From Biscogniauxia marginata (lineage: Eukaryota > Ascomycota > Sordariomycetes > Xylariales > Xylariaceae), in contig MU404089.1 of assembly GCA_022695795.1 (NCBI GenBank), positions 186,001-250,000 on the forward strand: a DNA stretch of 64,000 bases. The letters run 5' to 3'. Each line of letters opens with the position of its first letter. Position 1 is the stretch's first letter. Of the stretch, positions 10,427 through 21,530 are shown one piece after another. Below the pieces are notes generated by a model. That model did not search any database. It saw only the letters and a list, made by a program, of their open reading frames with translations, and was not told the DNA's origin. Position numbers and translations under genes: made by a program.

Positions 10427-12711
10427 GGTAGTGATTTGCACGGGCTGGAAAGTTCTCGAATAGCGAGACGGTGACTTCTTTGTGGTTGATCGGTGGCAAA
10501 ACCTACGGACAAAGCCGACCAGAAGTCCTAAATGGTGGTATAATCAATAGTATGTCTTTTGTATTGAGCCTCTATGCTCACGAGTAAATGCAGCGGCCCC
10601 GCATCAGGCTCAGATGTAGAGAGAGGGGTAATGCAGACAGATCGGATCGTCTTGGAAGATACTCCTAATAATCGTGGCACACTGAGAAGAGAAAAAAGGG
10701 TCAGCATGTACAGTGGAAGCGGCAGAAGCAGCTATTAATCATGTCATGTCCAGACTCATCCTGACCCGGAACCAGCGGGTAATATTGGAAGGTTAGGGCT
10801 AAGTAATGGGAATAGGTAGTGTTTAAAGTTGATCCCATGGTCATCAACATGCATCATTAACATGCATCACATCATTTTATAAAGCATCCGTGGGAAAAAG
10901 CGCACTATCGGGCTCTTATCGCTGATAGGTAGCTAACTTTCCCCACCTACCGAGCTTTATCGCTGCCCGACTAGCGTGGGCGGAGACCCTGCATATGACT
11001 TGACAGGAGGCTAGTGGGCGGTGGTGGAGGGAAAGAGGGACATAAATAGAGAAGGATTGACGGCGAGGTAATAAGATAGTTTATTTCCGACAAACCTCTA
11101 GCAGGCAGTAGCATCATATGCAACTCGATCATTTTACACTAGTTCGGCGGGTGGGCCGCTACTAATTCCGCATGTCGTTCTCGGAATCGGTACATGTGAC
11201 GGGGAAAATTGGGCCTTGCCTACGGATCTGTAATAGTTGGTGTTGTCAGCTCGTCTTGTCTTGCCTTTGCACATAGCCTTCTATACTAGGCAGCCCATGT
11301 CTCTTTTCTTGCCTTGCCGTTGATTAACGAGACAGTCTGGACGGCGATGGGATAGGTTTCTGTTACACGATGATATCGTCGGTTGAGCTTCTGTGAGCTT
11401 CAGATAAATTCCAATTTCTCCACCAGTCCACCAGTCCAGTACCTAGTGTAGTTTACTATGACATTAACATCCGCCGAGCTTTCCGGAGTGTGACAAGCTT
11501 ATTCTCTACCTTTCCTTGAGTCGTTTGCGGGGTAGATCCGATACAACCGAACAGCTGTTCGAGTAATTGATACTCGAAACGTCGAAACTTTATGTCGATC
11601 TAGTTTAGAATAGAATATGTAAAAGTTTAGAAACGTATGGTTAACTGGGTAAAACGGCCGTTTGAGTTGTAAGGTTGTATTATATTGATAATAAGTAGGT
11701 AAGTATGGGTTAATGCGGACTATTGAAACAGTGTATACATGTATTTCTCAACGTTCCTTTCAACGTCTTACACATGTACTAGGTATACCTTAAGTACCTA
11801 CCTATGTATCAACCTTTATATAGGTATGTTCTTTAGTTTGGTCGTAGTCATCGCCAAGAAGTTCAAGAGTATACATATACTGCGTGACATCTTGCAGGTT
11901 GATGTAATAGAGGGAACCGGTTTCGGGAAGATTAGCGATTCATCAGGAGAGTTCTCCTAGCGAAGGATTGGGTGATTTTGTGTCTCGTTAGCATTGCACC
12001 ATGATGATTCGAGTGTATTCGATGTCAAGAAAAAGCCAGGTATTGGTCGTCGAAGCAAAAACATACGATGCACAGCATACAAGGTGCATTTCTGTGGCTG
12101 CAAGTAGTTTACACTATTAGGAGGAGGAGGCGATTGAGGCAAAGATGGGAATCGCAAACCTTAAGGTCCACTGGTCCGTCGTGTGGTTCCTCGGACGCTA
12201 GAGGATTGGTTCAATAGTTACATGTAAGGAAACGCACGTGATTGGACGTGCGGGGTGCGTATGGCCCAATGCTGCTATGTGATTGGCCACTCCGGAATCT
12301 CGAATGTCACTGTTGGCCGAGTCTGGCCGTTTCCAGAACCAAAAAGTCCGTGTCCACATTTTTTTCCTGTGTGAAGCAAAAAAGTCGTTGACCGCCGACC
12401 GTCCACTTTATCCTTTATTTGGCCAGGAATTCGCCTTGCCTCCCGAGCCTCCTTCTCTCACCACCAACTCCAGCACAAAGAAAACCGTCACGCCATCTCA
12501 ACAACACACAACCAATTCATCTAGGAATTCTATTACTCCTACGAAGCTACTCGTCCAGAAGCAACAACTATTTCCGAGTTTTGACAACCAACCGCTACCC
12601 AACCACGCATTCGGTTTCGCCCAAGAATTAGAAAAGAAAAAGTGAAATTAAAACCTGGTCCACCATCTTGACCCGATTCTCTAGGAACAAACCTGGATTC
12701 CCTCACCAGTC
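10427..12711. other. Intergenic, about 2.3 kb, no gene seen
   Basis: This separates the divergent Yippee and antizyme genes. Only short open frames occur; one at 12283-12645 is rich in Pro/Thr/Asn and directly precedes the antizyme start, so it probably belongs to that gene's promoter and 5' leader. AT-rich TAGGTA-type words occur near 11770-11830. Confidence 0.5.
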
Positions 12712-13683
12712 ATGGCGCCAATGAAAAACAATATCAATTCGAGTAGTAGTAATTACGGCGAGGCCATGGCCCGTCAGGTCAATGTCCTCGCCAGCTGCTA
12801 CCTCGTCAACCCTACTGCCGCCCTAAAGGGCCTCCACTACTGCACTACCGGGGCTGCAGGTACGTCAAACCAGAGTCTCGAAGGCCGAACTCGCATAACT
12901 AACCATCAACCACGCACAGGGGCCGAGTGGTATTCCTGAGGTCCCCATCTCAGGACTACCATCCCCTCCGTCAAGTCCCCCCCTCGCGGCCATCACCCCG
13001 TCGAACGAGCTCGCTCTTCAGCCCAAGCCCAAGAAGCGCAGCCCGTCGACCGCCAGCGCCAACGTTATGAGCCGCGCCAGCCGCCGAGGGGGGGCAACAC
13101 TTCAGATCAGGGAAGAATGTGAGAGATTCTTCTGCGAGACCATGAGATCCGTGTTCCCGGGTGAGGGGGACATGGCCAGTAATGGCTCCTGCCTGACTGG
13201 TGTTCAACGCGCGCTTACACCGCCCGACGACTATCCGACACCTCCGTCGTCCTTCTCTAGACCCCATTCCACGTCTGCCGTCAGTATCAAGGGGTGGATG
13301 GAGTTTTGGGATTATGTCGGCGGCACCAGTTTTCGTGCTTTCGTTGCCCAAGAAGGCGACGAGAAGTCGCTATTCGCATTCTTCGATAGCGGGCTCGTCG
13401 GCTGCGATCTCAAGCAAGCGTATGTTTTCATTCTCCCCCCTCTCGTTGTCATCAAATACTGACTGTGGATGCTAGACTTATCGCTTTGATTGAACTAGCC
13501 GATGGCCCGATGGGATGCGCTCATATTGTTATTTGCGTGGACCGTCTTATGCCTAACGATTTTGCCAAATCATTGATGAAGAGCCTACAATGGGTCGGCT
13601 TCGAGCTCACGACTCTAGATCACTGGGCCAAGGACGTCGACGTCACTAGCGACAGATGGCTCTTCATGGGTATGGAGGTTTGA
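12712..13683 (+). CDS. Ornithine decarboxylase antizyme, +1 frameshifted
   Basis: Antizyme binds ornithine decarboxylase monomers, sends them to the proteasome without ubiquitin and limits polyamine uptake. Exons are 12712-12859, 12920-13419 and 13476-13683. Frame 0 codes 55 residues and ends at the TGA at 12937-12939, preceded by TCC. If one base (T at 12937) is skipped, reading continues at GAG 12938 for 229 more residues to the stop at 13683. The ORF2 part holds the conserved antizyme core: GWMEFWDYVGGTSFRAFVA, FFDSGLVGCDLKQALIALIE, HIVICVDR and LMKSLQWVGFELT. A UCC-UGA shift codon pair is well known for antizyme genes, where polyamines raise shift efficiency. Intron 1 ends only 17 nt before the shift site. 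Total product is about 284 aa. The Ser/Pro-rich stretch after the shift is probably disordered. Confidence 0.92.
12934..12939 (+). promoter_or_regulatory. Programmed +1 ribosomal frameshift site, UCC-UGA
   Basis: The hexamer TCC TGA ends antizyme ORF1 in frame 0; the essential antizyme core lies in the +1 frame directly downstream with no other splice solution visible. The known mechanism is slow termination at UGA and polyamine-stimulated reading of the shifted codon. Confidence 0.88.
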
Positions 13684-14208
13684 TATCCTGTTTTAACAAA
13701 AAAATCGTCTATCTTCGACGTTGAATGACGCTACAAGGATAAATGCTCGCGCCGGCGGCGTCTACTTTCGAGATGGGCTGCGTTCTGGAGTTTGGGGAGA
13801 TGGATTCGCGGTTGCATTTGTTCTAATTCCAGCGCATTGCATGCATATTCCTTCGGGGTTTCTTTCCCATCAACCGCATTTTTGTGCATTTCGCGAGTGA
13901 GGAAAAAGGGGAGAAAATGGTTTTGTTTCACTATTAATGGACGATCAGGATGGCAATCGAGAGAGCTCATAGTGGCAAAATGGGATAAGTTACACTTTCT
14001 TTTCCAAAAAGAACAATATACATGAATTATTACTTTTCTGCTCTCCCATACCTGCTCTACCGTACCTACCCCCATCCGACTCCTAGATTATGTCAAGACA
14101 TTGAAACCGCCAACGCCCTCTATACCCCAGATGCCGGGTATAATTAACGACACGCTCTTTGCGCCCCAAAAGAAGGACTCGTTTAGGTTACCATTAATCG
14201 ATCCATAT
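13684..14208. other. Convergent 3' region between antizyme and HIS7
   Basis: The two genes converge here. Small open frames on both strands (13731-14075) have no family resemblance. I see nothing beyond likely 3' untranslated sequence. Confidence 0.5.
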
Positions 14209-15840
14209 TCATAGATCGCCTTCGAACCTGCGCACTTCCAATCCCTTCTCCGCCAAGTGATCCTTGACCTGCTGCACGGTGTATTCCTCCCGGTGGAAGA
14301 TGCCGGCGCCCAGGGCGGCGTCCGTGGCGGTCTCGCGGAAGACCTCGTAGAAGTGGGCCGGGTTGCCGGCGCCGCTCGAGGCGATGACGGGTATCCTGAC
14401 GGCGCCCTTGACCTGGTTGACGAGCTCGAGGTCGAAACCGCTGTTGGTGCCGTCGCGGTCGATGCAGTTGAGCAGGATCTCGCCGGCGCCCATGGCCTCG
14501 ACGGCCTGGACGAGCTCGACGACGTCCATGTCGCGGGTCTCGCGCCCGCCCTTGATGGTGCAGGCGTACCAGCAGTACTCCTCGCCCCGGGGCCCGGGGA
14601 AGCGGGTCCGGAAGGTGCTGTGGCGCGTCGCGTCCACCTTGGGCACGTACACGCGCTTCGGGTCGACGCTGACGACGACGGCCTGGTTGCCGTAGGCCCG
14701 CGAGATCTGCTCGATGGCCGTGTTGCCGAAGAGCTTGCGGCCGACGGCGTGGTACTCCTCGGCGGCGAGCACGGCGTCCGAGCCGATCGAGACCTTGTCC
14801 GCGCCGCTCTTGAAGTACATGGTCGCGATCTCGAGCGCGCTGACCTTGGTGCCGTCCGTGTCGACCGTGTCGCGGATGCCGCCGCCGATGGTCAGCGGCA
14901 CGAACACCGTCTCCGACGTCCGGCGCAGGATCTCCAGCATGGGCAGGTCCGCCAGCGGACAGTCCCGGAAGCTCGTGATGTTGAGGAACGTCACCTCGTC
15001 CGCGCCCTGCTCGTAGTACTTCCTGGCGAGCTCGACCGGCTTTCCGAGGTTTCGCACGTTGCGATCGCTGCCCTTCTCCCGGACGTCGTACTGGTCGCCC
15101 TTAGTCACCACGAGGTCACCCTGGTCGTTCGTCCGGACGTCAAGGCACGCGATGACCCGCCTCGTCAGACCACCCGTCGGCGCGGGCCCCGACACTTCCT
15201 GTCCCAGAGTCTTCTCGCCCTCGCCGTTCAGAAACGCTCTTATTACCCGCAGGCCCGCCACGCCGCTCTTCTCCGGGTGGAACTGCGTCGCCACGATGTT
15301 CTCCCTCGCGACGGCGCCGACGAAGACCTCGTCCCCGTACGTGCCCGTCGCGACGGTCCACCCCCGGCCCTCCAGCCGGCCCTTCACGTACGGAGCCTTA
15401 TACGAGTGGACGTAGTAGTACTTGCTCTCGGGGCGGAGGCCGTAGAGGCTCCGGCCGGACGCGTTGGCGCTGTTCCAGCCGACGTGCGGCACGGACCTGC
15501 GCGCGTCGTCGAAGCGGTCCAGCTCGCCGGCGATGAGGCCCAGGCCCGGCACGCCCGGGTCCTCGAGCGAGCCCTCGAACAGCGCCTGCAGGCCGACGCA
15601 TATGCCCATGAAGGGCTTGCCGGCGTCGATGTGCGCCCGGATCTCCGGCAGGTAGCCCGCCGACGCCAGCTGGCTCATGCAGTGGCCGAAGTGGCCCACG
15701 CCCGGTAGGATCAGCTTCTCGGCGCCCGCCACCTCCTCCGGCGACCGGATCCATTCCACGCTCCACCCGAGCTTCTCGACGGCGTTGGCGAGCGACCGCA
15801 CGTTGCCCGCGACGTAGTCGAGCAGGTGGACCTTCGGCAT
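14209..15840 (-). CDS. HIS7: Imidazole glycerol phosphate synthase HisH-HisF fusion
   Basis: Bifunctional enzyme of histidine biosynthesis: the glutaminase domain releases ammonia that the cyclase domain uses to turn PRFAR into imidazole glycerol phosphate and AICAR. It is single-exon, 543 aa, with the start at 15840 ([13 protein letters not shown]); an upstream in-frame ATG at 15891 only adds a non-conserved leader. The glutaminase domain (about 1-210) shows [11 protein letters not shown], nucleophile Cys81 in MGICVGLQ, and the His/Glu pair in TQFHPEKSG. The HisF barrel (about 235-543) shows [50 protein letters not shown] and [10 protein letters not shown]. Third codon positions are very GC-rich, which opens long spurious frames on the other strand. 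It is divergent from the TFIIIC subunit gene, with a perfect Gcn4/CPC1 site upstream. Confidence 0.97.
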   Translation of the reverse strand: MPKVHLLDYVAGNVRSLANAVEKLGWSVEWIRSPEEVAGAEKLILPGVGHFGHCMSQLASAGYLPEIRAHIDAGKPFMGICVGLQALFEGSLEDPGVPGLGLIAGELDRFDDARRSVPHVGWNSANASGRSLYGLRPESKYYYVHSYKAPYVKGRLEGRGWTVATGTYGDEVFVGAVARENIVATQFHPEKSGVAGLRVIRAFLNGEGEKTLGQEVSGPAPTGGLTRRVIACLDVRTNDQGDLVVTKGDQYDVREKGSDRNVRNLGKPVELARKYYEQGADEVTFLNITSFRDCPLADLPMLEILRRTSETVFVPLTIGGGIRDTVDTDGTKVSALEIATMYFKSGADKVSIGSDAVLAAEEYHAVGRKLFGNTAIEQISRAYGNQAVVVSVDPKRVYVPKVDATRHSTFRTRFPGPRGEEYCWYACTIKGGRETRDMDVVELVQAVEAMGAGEILLNCIDRDGTNSGFDLELVNQVKGAVRIPVIASSGAGNPAHFYEVFRETATDAALGAGIFHREEYTVQQVKDHLAEKGLEVRRFEGDL

Positions 15841-16416
15841 GGTAGACGGAGGAGGGGTGTGGAACTGAACTTCGGATGCAACTTCGAACACGATTGCTTG
15901 GGATTAAGTATTATTATTCGGCGGAAGAAGCAAGGTTTCTTTGCGTAGGGTTATAATTCGACGTAAAATAGGTTTTAATCCAGTTAGATAATAATAAAAA
16001 TTGGCGGGCAGTTGTAGTTGTAGCTGTAGATGTAGTTGTAGTTGAAGGATTCGAAGTGAGTCAATTGTCCACTTATAAGTTTGGTACATTTTTTAGTGAT
16101 GAGGGGGAGGGGCAGAGAATCATAAGTTGCCCCTCCAAAATTAGAGGACTTAGTGCATAGTGCCGCTATTGACCGCCGTAGAGACTGCTGAAAAAGGCAA
16201 GCACCTCAAATTAAAGGCCAGTGCTTCTCTAGCATCTCAAGCTATCAATCAATTAATCAATTCGACTTCTTTTTAACATTTACCTAACCACATACCTCAA
16301 CCTGAACCTTATCTTCATCCAGGAACTTGTGAATGCCAAGAGTAGGCAATTTATATGAAAACAAATGAACTTCTACATCAATTGGAATTGTTTCAAGTTT
16401 GTCCTTCACCGCCCAG
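15841..16416. other. Divergent promoter region HIS7 / TFIIIC subunit
   Basis: This region between two divergent start codons carries a TGAGTCA site and a TGTAGT-type repeat (about 16010-16045) in the likely HIS7 leader. I see no gene in it. Confidence 0.6.
16057..16063. promoter_or_regulatory. CPC1/Gcn4-type site TGAGTCA
   Basis: A perfect match to the bZIP site bound by Gcn4 in yeast and CPC1 in filamentous fungi lies about 217 bp upstream of the HIS7 start codon. Histidine genes are classic targets of cross-pathway control, so function is plausible, but a 7-bp word can also occur by chance. Confidence 0.5.
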
Positions 16417-17728
16417 ATGGCTAGCAGTGTTCCCGCAACCTCAAATCCCCTGATTCCTGACGATAATGAATCTGAATGGGAATATGAGTACTCTACCACC
16501 GAGACTGAGGTATGTTCTCTTGCAGAACACAGCCCCGTGCCCACAATAGCTAACACAGCCGCAGACATTCTATGTGACATTGGACCTCTCCAAGGCGGAC
16601 TTCACTGCACGTGATCCTGTCACCCTCAATACTAACCCTAATAGCTACGAGGCAGGAAAGGAGACCGAGATCGTCCACCACCGACGCAAGAGCGCTGCCA
16701 ATTTGGATGCTGAGAACGAAGATGACGACGACTACGAACGGCAGCAACAAGGCTCTCAGAATGGCAAGCAATCTTCCAACAAGGAAGGTGGCGAGGGCCG
16801 CGAGGGCGAAGAAGCACATAGAGTGCAGATCCTCGAGCTGCACTCGCCAAACCCGGTCATCTCGTACAAAGGCCGCGTATACACCGGCCAGTGGTGCCAA
16901 AACGTCGGCACGGAACTTCTTCTGACCCGGCGCGACTCCTCGGCTTCTTCTTCCTCCCTCTCCGCCCTCCGCCATCTCAGGGACGGCGTGGACCTCCTAG
17001 CCGCGAGCAGCGCGCGCATCAACGTCCGCGAGCAGGAATTGAAGCCCAGGGACGGCGCGGCGGGCGGCAAGGAGGGGCGCAAGCCCTCGTACGGCCCTGC
17101 CGCGGACGTGCCGCCGCCCGACCGCGGCGCGACGCGCGAGCGGTACCAGCAGGGCCGGTTCCTCGCGGACCTGATCGCGCTGAAGAGGCGCAGGGGCGAG
17201 ACGGACGAGGTCACCGTCGTCGCCAAGAACGTGCACCGCAGGAAGAGCGCCAAGAAGGAGGAGGATAACAGGTCCAAAGGTGGCCAGCTGCCGGGCTCAG
17301 GTTCGGGTTCGGGCCGCGCTACTACCGGTAAGCCTAGAGGCGTGGGCAAGGAGAGGGGTGGAGGCAGGGGTGTGGGAAGGGGTAGAGGGAGAGGTAAAGG
17401 AGGGAGGGGAGGACTGCATGCCTTGAGAGAACTCTCGCTCGGTGCCGAGTCTATTGGCTCGTCGACCGCGCCGTCGTGGGCGGCCAGCCTGGATGGGACC
17501 GCCGGTTCGACGCCAACGCCGGGTCATTGGGATGGGCTCGGCGAGGACGATGTCCCGACTCCACCAATGCAGGATCACGTGGAAGAGGATAGGGAAGAAG
17601 ACGGAAAGGGAGAGAGCGACGACGACGACGACGACGATGAAGGGGCAGACGAGGATCTCGTCTCTGGATCTAGTGGCGATGATGAGGATGGTGATGATGA
17701 TGACGATATGGATGTAGATGAGGATTGA
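16417..17728 (+). CDS. TFIIIC subunit, tau55/Sfc7 (GTF3C6-like) domain protein
   Basis: Predicted small subunit of the RNA polymerase III factor TFIIIC. Exons are 16417-16509 and 16565-17728 (1257 nt, 418 aa). The junction gives WEYEYSTTETE followed by TFYVTLDLS, the signature of the TFIIIC subunit 6 / tau55-related domain. After a charged segment come HRVQILELHSPNPVISYKGRVYTGQWCQNVGTELLLT, the remainder of the beta-barrel fold. The remaining half is low-complexity: basic stretches, a Gly/Arg-rich run near residues 280-310 (possible RNA or DNA contact) and a C-terminal tail of Asp/Glu blocks. An extra TTG-initiated extension upstream is ignored in favour of the ATG. The core assignment is good; the long tails are not conserved. 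Confidence 0.85.
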
Positions 17729-18097
17729 TTTCAGATAATCACGATCAAAGGAGAAATCACGCAAACAGCAACATGCAAAGTAATGGCCAGCGAGGTTTTT
17801 GGCTTGATGTAAATCCAGCGAGGCAACTCGAACTGCGTTTCTTGTTCACCTAACACGCATAGAGATCCATCTAACCGGCTCCTCCATTTAGGAGCACACT
17901 TCACGTGCCAAAGGTGGCACAGTATAGCAGAAGATATCATGTTATAACCTCTCTAACGGTGGGAGCTCCAGCCTCATCTATAACCTAGCCTTTTCCTTTT
18001 TGAAAGGTACCAACCCGTGAGTAAACCACGTACCGCTCACGAAACAAAATGAGCTACCAAAACCTAGCTATAGCTAATATCGTGTGGTGTTATCCGC
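17729..18097. other. Convergent 3' region TFIIIC subunit / SFM1
   Basis: This short stretch between converging genes contains no supported gene. Confidence 0.5.
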
Positions 18098-19472
18098 TCA
18101 GAACAGATCATCGATGCTCTTGTCAGCATCTTTCTTGATCAACTCGAGCATCCCCTATATTATTGTTCACTTGTATCAGTAACCCTTTATAATAACTTAA
18201 CCGCCGCTGCAGCTATAATAGAGCTCTGCCCCCCCCCCCCCCCCCTCTCTCTCTGTGTGTATATAAGAAACACAAAAAAGCGATACATAAGTTCGACAAT
18301 GGAGAAAGGGCAACTTACCTCGGGCATGACAGGCTTCCCATCGGGCCCCGCCACGTACCGGAACGGCATCTGCGTGCTCTCGTGCTCGTTGAACCTGAGC
18401 TCCGGGAAGTCGAGGTAGGGGATCTTGTTCAGGGTGACTTTATCGCATCGCACACAGACAAACACGGTCGGTCCGACGTTAGTATGTTTATTTCCCTCGG
18501 TGCTGTACACATGGGGGTGGGAGAAAAAAAAGTGGGATGCTATGAGTGAAAAACGTACACTGCTCCTCGATAACCATCCGCGTCACGCGGACCGCGGTGT
18601 CGGTCGTCATCTGCACGGGGCCCAGCCTCCGGCCCGCGAAGCCCTTCTTGCGCAGCTCCGAGGTGCGATCTATTGATCTATTAGCTCTCTTTTCGCTCCT
18701 GGCTCCCTCTCTCCCACCCCCATCTCCGTAAAGGAATCAGGGCAGGACCTAAATATCCCTCTTAGAGTAAGAGAGCGGGGAGGGGGAGCAAATGCTATGC
18801 AACGTGGTTCAAACGAACGTACCCCGTGGCGGATCATCACCTGTGGTCCAGCGGTTAGTCAGTCTGCATAGGGAGAGTTGGGCAGCACGCTCATTGTTAA
18901 TCAGTCATAGCATATCATATCCATCCTCTCCCCTTCTTGCCCCCCCTTTTCCCTCCTCTCATATCTTTCTCATCTCCTCGTCATCTTCCCCTGAAAGCCT
19001 CCAGCCCAACCCTATCCCATCCCATCCTATCCCATAAACCAGGTAAAACAAGAGCCGTCAAAAAGAAAAAAAGAAAGAAGAGGAACTCACCCAGAATCCC
19101 CCCGAACAGGAAAATATCAAAGAGCCCCTTATCGTCCGGATTCAGATCCTTCTCGGCCTGGGGGTCCAAAAGACAGACCCTGCTCTTCGGGCTTCCTTTC
19201 CCCTTCCCCTTCCCCTTCCCCTCTTCCCCCTCGGCGGCAGCATCGGCGACAGTATCGGGGTACATCTCCTCGACGCCCCTGGTCTCGGCCCTGAAGGCGG
19301 GGGCGCCGGCCAGCGCCTCGGGGACCCTGAACCCGGGCGGCAGGGACGAGAGGCAGAAGGTGCCGCCGCCCGTGCGGTGCGTCTCCCGCGCGATGGCGAC
19401 GTACTCGAGCTCGGACCAGGGCCCCAGCTCCGGGTCGAGGTGCTCTACTATGTAAGTCTTGTGGTCTGGCAT
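18098..19472 (-). CDS. SFM1: SPOUT-fold protein arginine methyltransferase Sfm1
   Basis: Homologue of yeast Sfm1, which methylates an arginine of ribosomal protein Rps3 using a SPOUT fold. Exons are 19472-19091, 18840-18823, 18669-18559, 18437-18319 and 18154-18098 (687 nt, 228 aa). Recognisable parts in order are YIVEHLDPELGPWSELEY at the start, RVCLLDPQAEKDL and FDIFLFGGILG closing exon 1, GDDPPRDRTSELRKKGF across the 18-nt second exon, RRLGPVQMTTDTAVRVTRMVIEEQ, IPYLDFPELRFNEHESTQ, MPFRYV, and the end GMLELIKKDADKSIDDLF. An insertion with repeated GK pairs in exon 1 is low-complexity. The donor of intron 3 was chosen to keep frame (EEQ-F-TLNKIP). The last intron contains a composite C/CT/GT microsatellite. 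Confidence 0.9.
18226..18262. repeat. Composite poly-C / CT / GT microsatellite in an SFM1 intron
   Basis: A run of about 17 C is followed by CT repeats and then GT repeats. It lies inside the intron between the last two SFM1 exons, so it will be transcribed as the complement and is prone to length change. Confidence 0.85.
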
Positions 19473-20440
19473 TTTTTCTTCTTCTTTCTTTTCTTTCTCT
19501 CTCTCTCTCTCTCTCCCTTTTTATACCCTCTTGTTTCGGGTTGGGGTTAGTGGGTTAGAAGGGGAATTTCGTTCTCCCTCCCTCCTTTCTTAATAGTTTC
19601 CAATGTAGGTTGTGTGATTTAGTAATGTTGATATGGCGTGATATAATAGCATTCGCAGAATGCCGGGAGAAAAGATGTAGAGAAAGCGTGTATATTGGTT
19701 AGTTTAGTTGGGTGGAGTAGGTATTGTGACGAGAGTTAGTTAAACAGAAATCCGAGTTATTGAAAAAAAAAAAAAAAAAGGGTAATAATGATAAAAGACT
19801 CCTAGATTGCCAAGTAAAAAAAAGTCGCAGAAAATCCAACAACTCTCTTTTTTTTTTTTTCCTCAATCAATACACAGAAACCCCCTTCTTTCTCTCAGGG
19901 TGAGGCAGGCGGAAAAGTTTTCCACTAGTGAAGAAGCAGGACGTGCGAATCGATTGGTTGCCGCCGGTTCTTAGTCCCCCTTTACGGCATTTCCCCAATG
20001 TAAATGTTAGACGTCCACAAGTTTTTTGAGTCGCAAGGAGTTATCAAAAGGCTCGCGAGGGACCTTTTCGGAATCAAATAATGTCACAGTGTTGATTGCA
20101 GTACAAATGCCTGATTACCTATGAATGATGCCGTTCCTTAGTTGCAGGCAAATCTAAACGCCTTTCTCAACACAAATGCCCAACATGCCTAGCCTGTAGA
20201 CCTGCACAGAAAAGCACTGAAATGCCAGGCGTTATATACCCATACTGTACAATCTCCTGGTGTCTTGACGCGTTGATGAATTATTTTCTTCTTCTTTGTC
20301 TTAGTGCCGTATTCCTACACAGCCTAGAAGACCTGCCCCAACTTGTGCCCCAATGCATCGGCTCAACGTCACATTCATTTCGTGGCGTATACCGCTGGAG
20401 AAGAGAGTATATGGGGAAAACGACGTGTCGAGCAGAAGAA
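19473..20440. other. Intergenic between SFM1 and IEC3
   Basis: Roughly 1 kb holding the SFM1 promoter and the IEC3 3' side. It contains CT repeats near 19497-19515, an A run near 19763-19779 and a T run near 19849-19860. I cannot exclude a small extra C-terminal IEC3 exon here. Confidence 0.45.
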
Positions 20441-21530
20441 CTAACCGAGGGACTTCCGCGACGCTTTTGACAATTTGACCGGTTGCGCCGACAGATCTTT
20501 GCTCTTGCGCTTCTTAGTAGGGCGGCTGGATCCGCCCTTAGGTCGATATCCCGGATCATCATCCCTCTTCCGTTTACCCTTGACACTACCAGTCGCAGGC
20601 ACTTCATAGTTGGTATCCTCGTCCCAGTCCATCGGCTCCGCCGCCTCCTTCTCCTTGCGACCGGCAGTTGATTGCCTCTTGTTCCGCGAGGCGCCACTCT
20701 TGCGCTTCCGGCTATCCTCGCCCTTCTCGCGATCGTCCTTATCCTTGTCCTTGTCCTTATCTTTCTCCTTCTCCAGGTCCTGGAGGAACGTCTTGGGTGC
20801 GTGTCTTCGAAGCCAATTATACACGCTCGTGGGGTTCCGCAGCGCGAACTGGTCCGGGGTGTTAGAGTTTTGTGTCCCGACGACGCTGGGCGCAAGAGTA
20901 GGTCTTGCCTTGAGACCAATGTGCATGTCGAGCTTGTATAAGTACTCGTCAATGTCATCGGCAGTCAGAAACGACGTTGGGTGGATCTGGGGATCCTTAG
21001 GCTCGAGATCCTCCAGGACGTCGGGGTTCTGCTCAGCTGTCATAGAGAAGGACCGGTGCGGCACCTCTTGGATGAGCTTCTTCAGGGATTTTGTGGGTTT
21101 CTGTGTGCTATCGGAGTCCTCCGTCTCGTCGTCCTCCTCGTCTTCTAGATCGAGGTCTATACGTCTTTCGAAGGGAATTTGCGGCGAGTCATTGATATCC
21201 ATCAGCATGTCCATCAGACGACTACAAAGGGAGACTTGTTAGCACGGCGGCGGCTCGATGTAGGACACGAGAAGGGAAAACAGAGAGATAGAGAGCGCGG
21301 CGATGCGAAATTGCTTACTCGTTCTCAACAGCTAGACGCTTTGCGGTGCGCATGGCCTTCTGTTCCAGCTTATGCAGATCTTCGCTCTCCTGCATTCGCT
21401 GATCGAACTTGATGCGCATCTTCCGATACTTCTTCTTCCATGACTTGTAAGACGGCCGCGTGTCTGCCAGCAGTGCCTGTTCGACGCGATCGCGTAGGTT
21501 GGGCTCGACCTTGACTGAATTGTAGTCCAT
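20441..21530 (-). CDS. Ino80 chromatin-remodelling complex subunit Iec3
   Basis: Predicted fungal-specific subunit of the Ino80 nucleosome remodeller. Exons are 21530-21319 and 21221-20441 (993 nt, 330 aa). The N-terminal part (SYKSWKKKYRKMRIKFDQRM, HKLEQKAMRTAKRLAVENDRLMDMLMDIN) is the coiled-coil Iec3 signature, completed across the intron by a split GA|T codon. After an acidic stretch come PRSF-like and SFLTADDIDEYLYKLD segments and NPTSVYNWLRRHAPKTFLQDL. The C terminus is charged, with a KDKDKD run and basic clusters suggesting nuclear import. The stop codon overlaps a possible donor (G|GTTAGT), so a further small exon is possible. Confidence 0.82.

Noticed and set aside
12283..12645. 120-codon frame just upstream of antizyme
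   Set aside because: Pro/Thr/Asn-rich, no family signal, ends 66 bp before the antizyme start; more likely promoter or leader.
14257..15708. 483-codon plus-strand frame opposite HIS7
   Set aside because: It is the shadow of a GC3-rich gene: composition is Val/Asp/Ala/Arg-biased with no family motif, while the minus strand codes a complete HisHF enzyme.
16756..17349. 197-codon minus-strand frame over the TFIIIC subunit gene
   Set aside because: Low-complexity Ser/Arg/Pro shadow with no recognisable domain.
20281..20958. 225-codon minus-strand frame over IEC3
   Set aside because: Arg-rich alternative frame of the charged IEC3 region; the Iec3 signature lies in the other frame.
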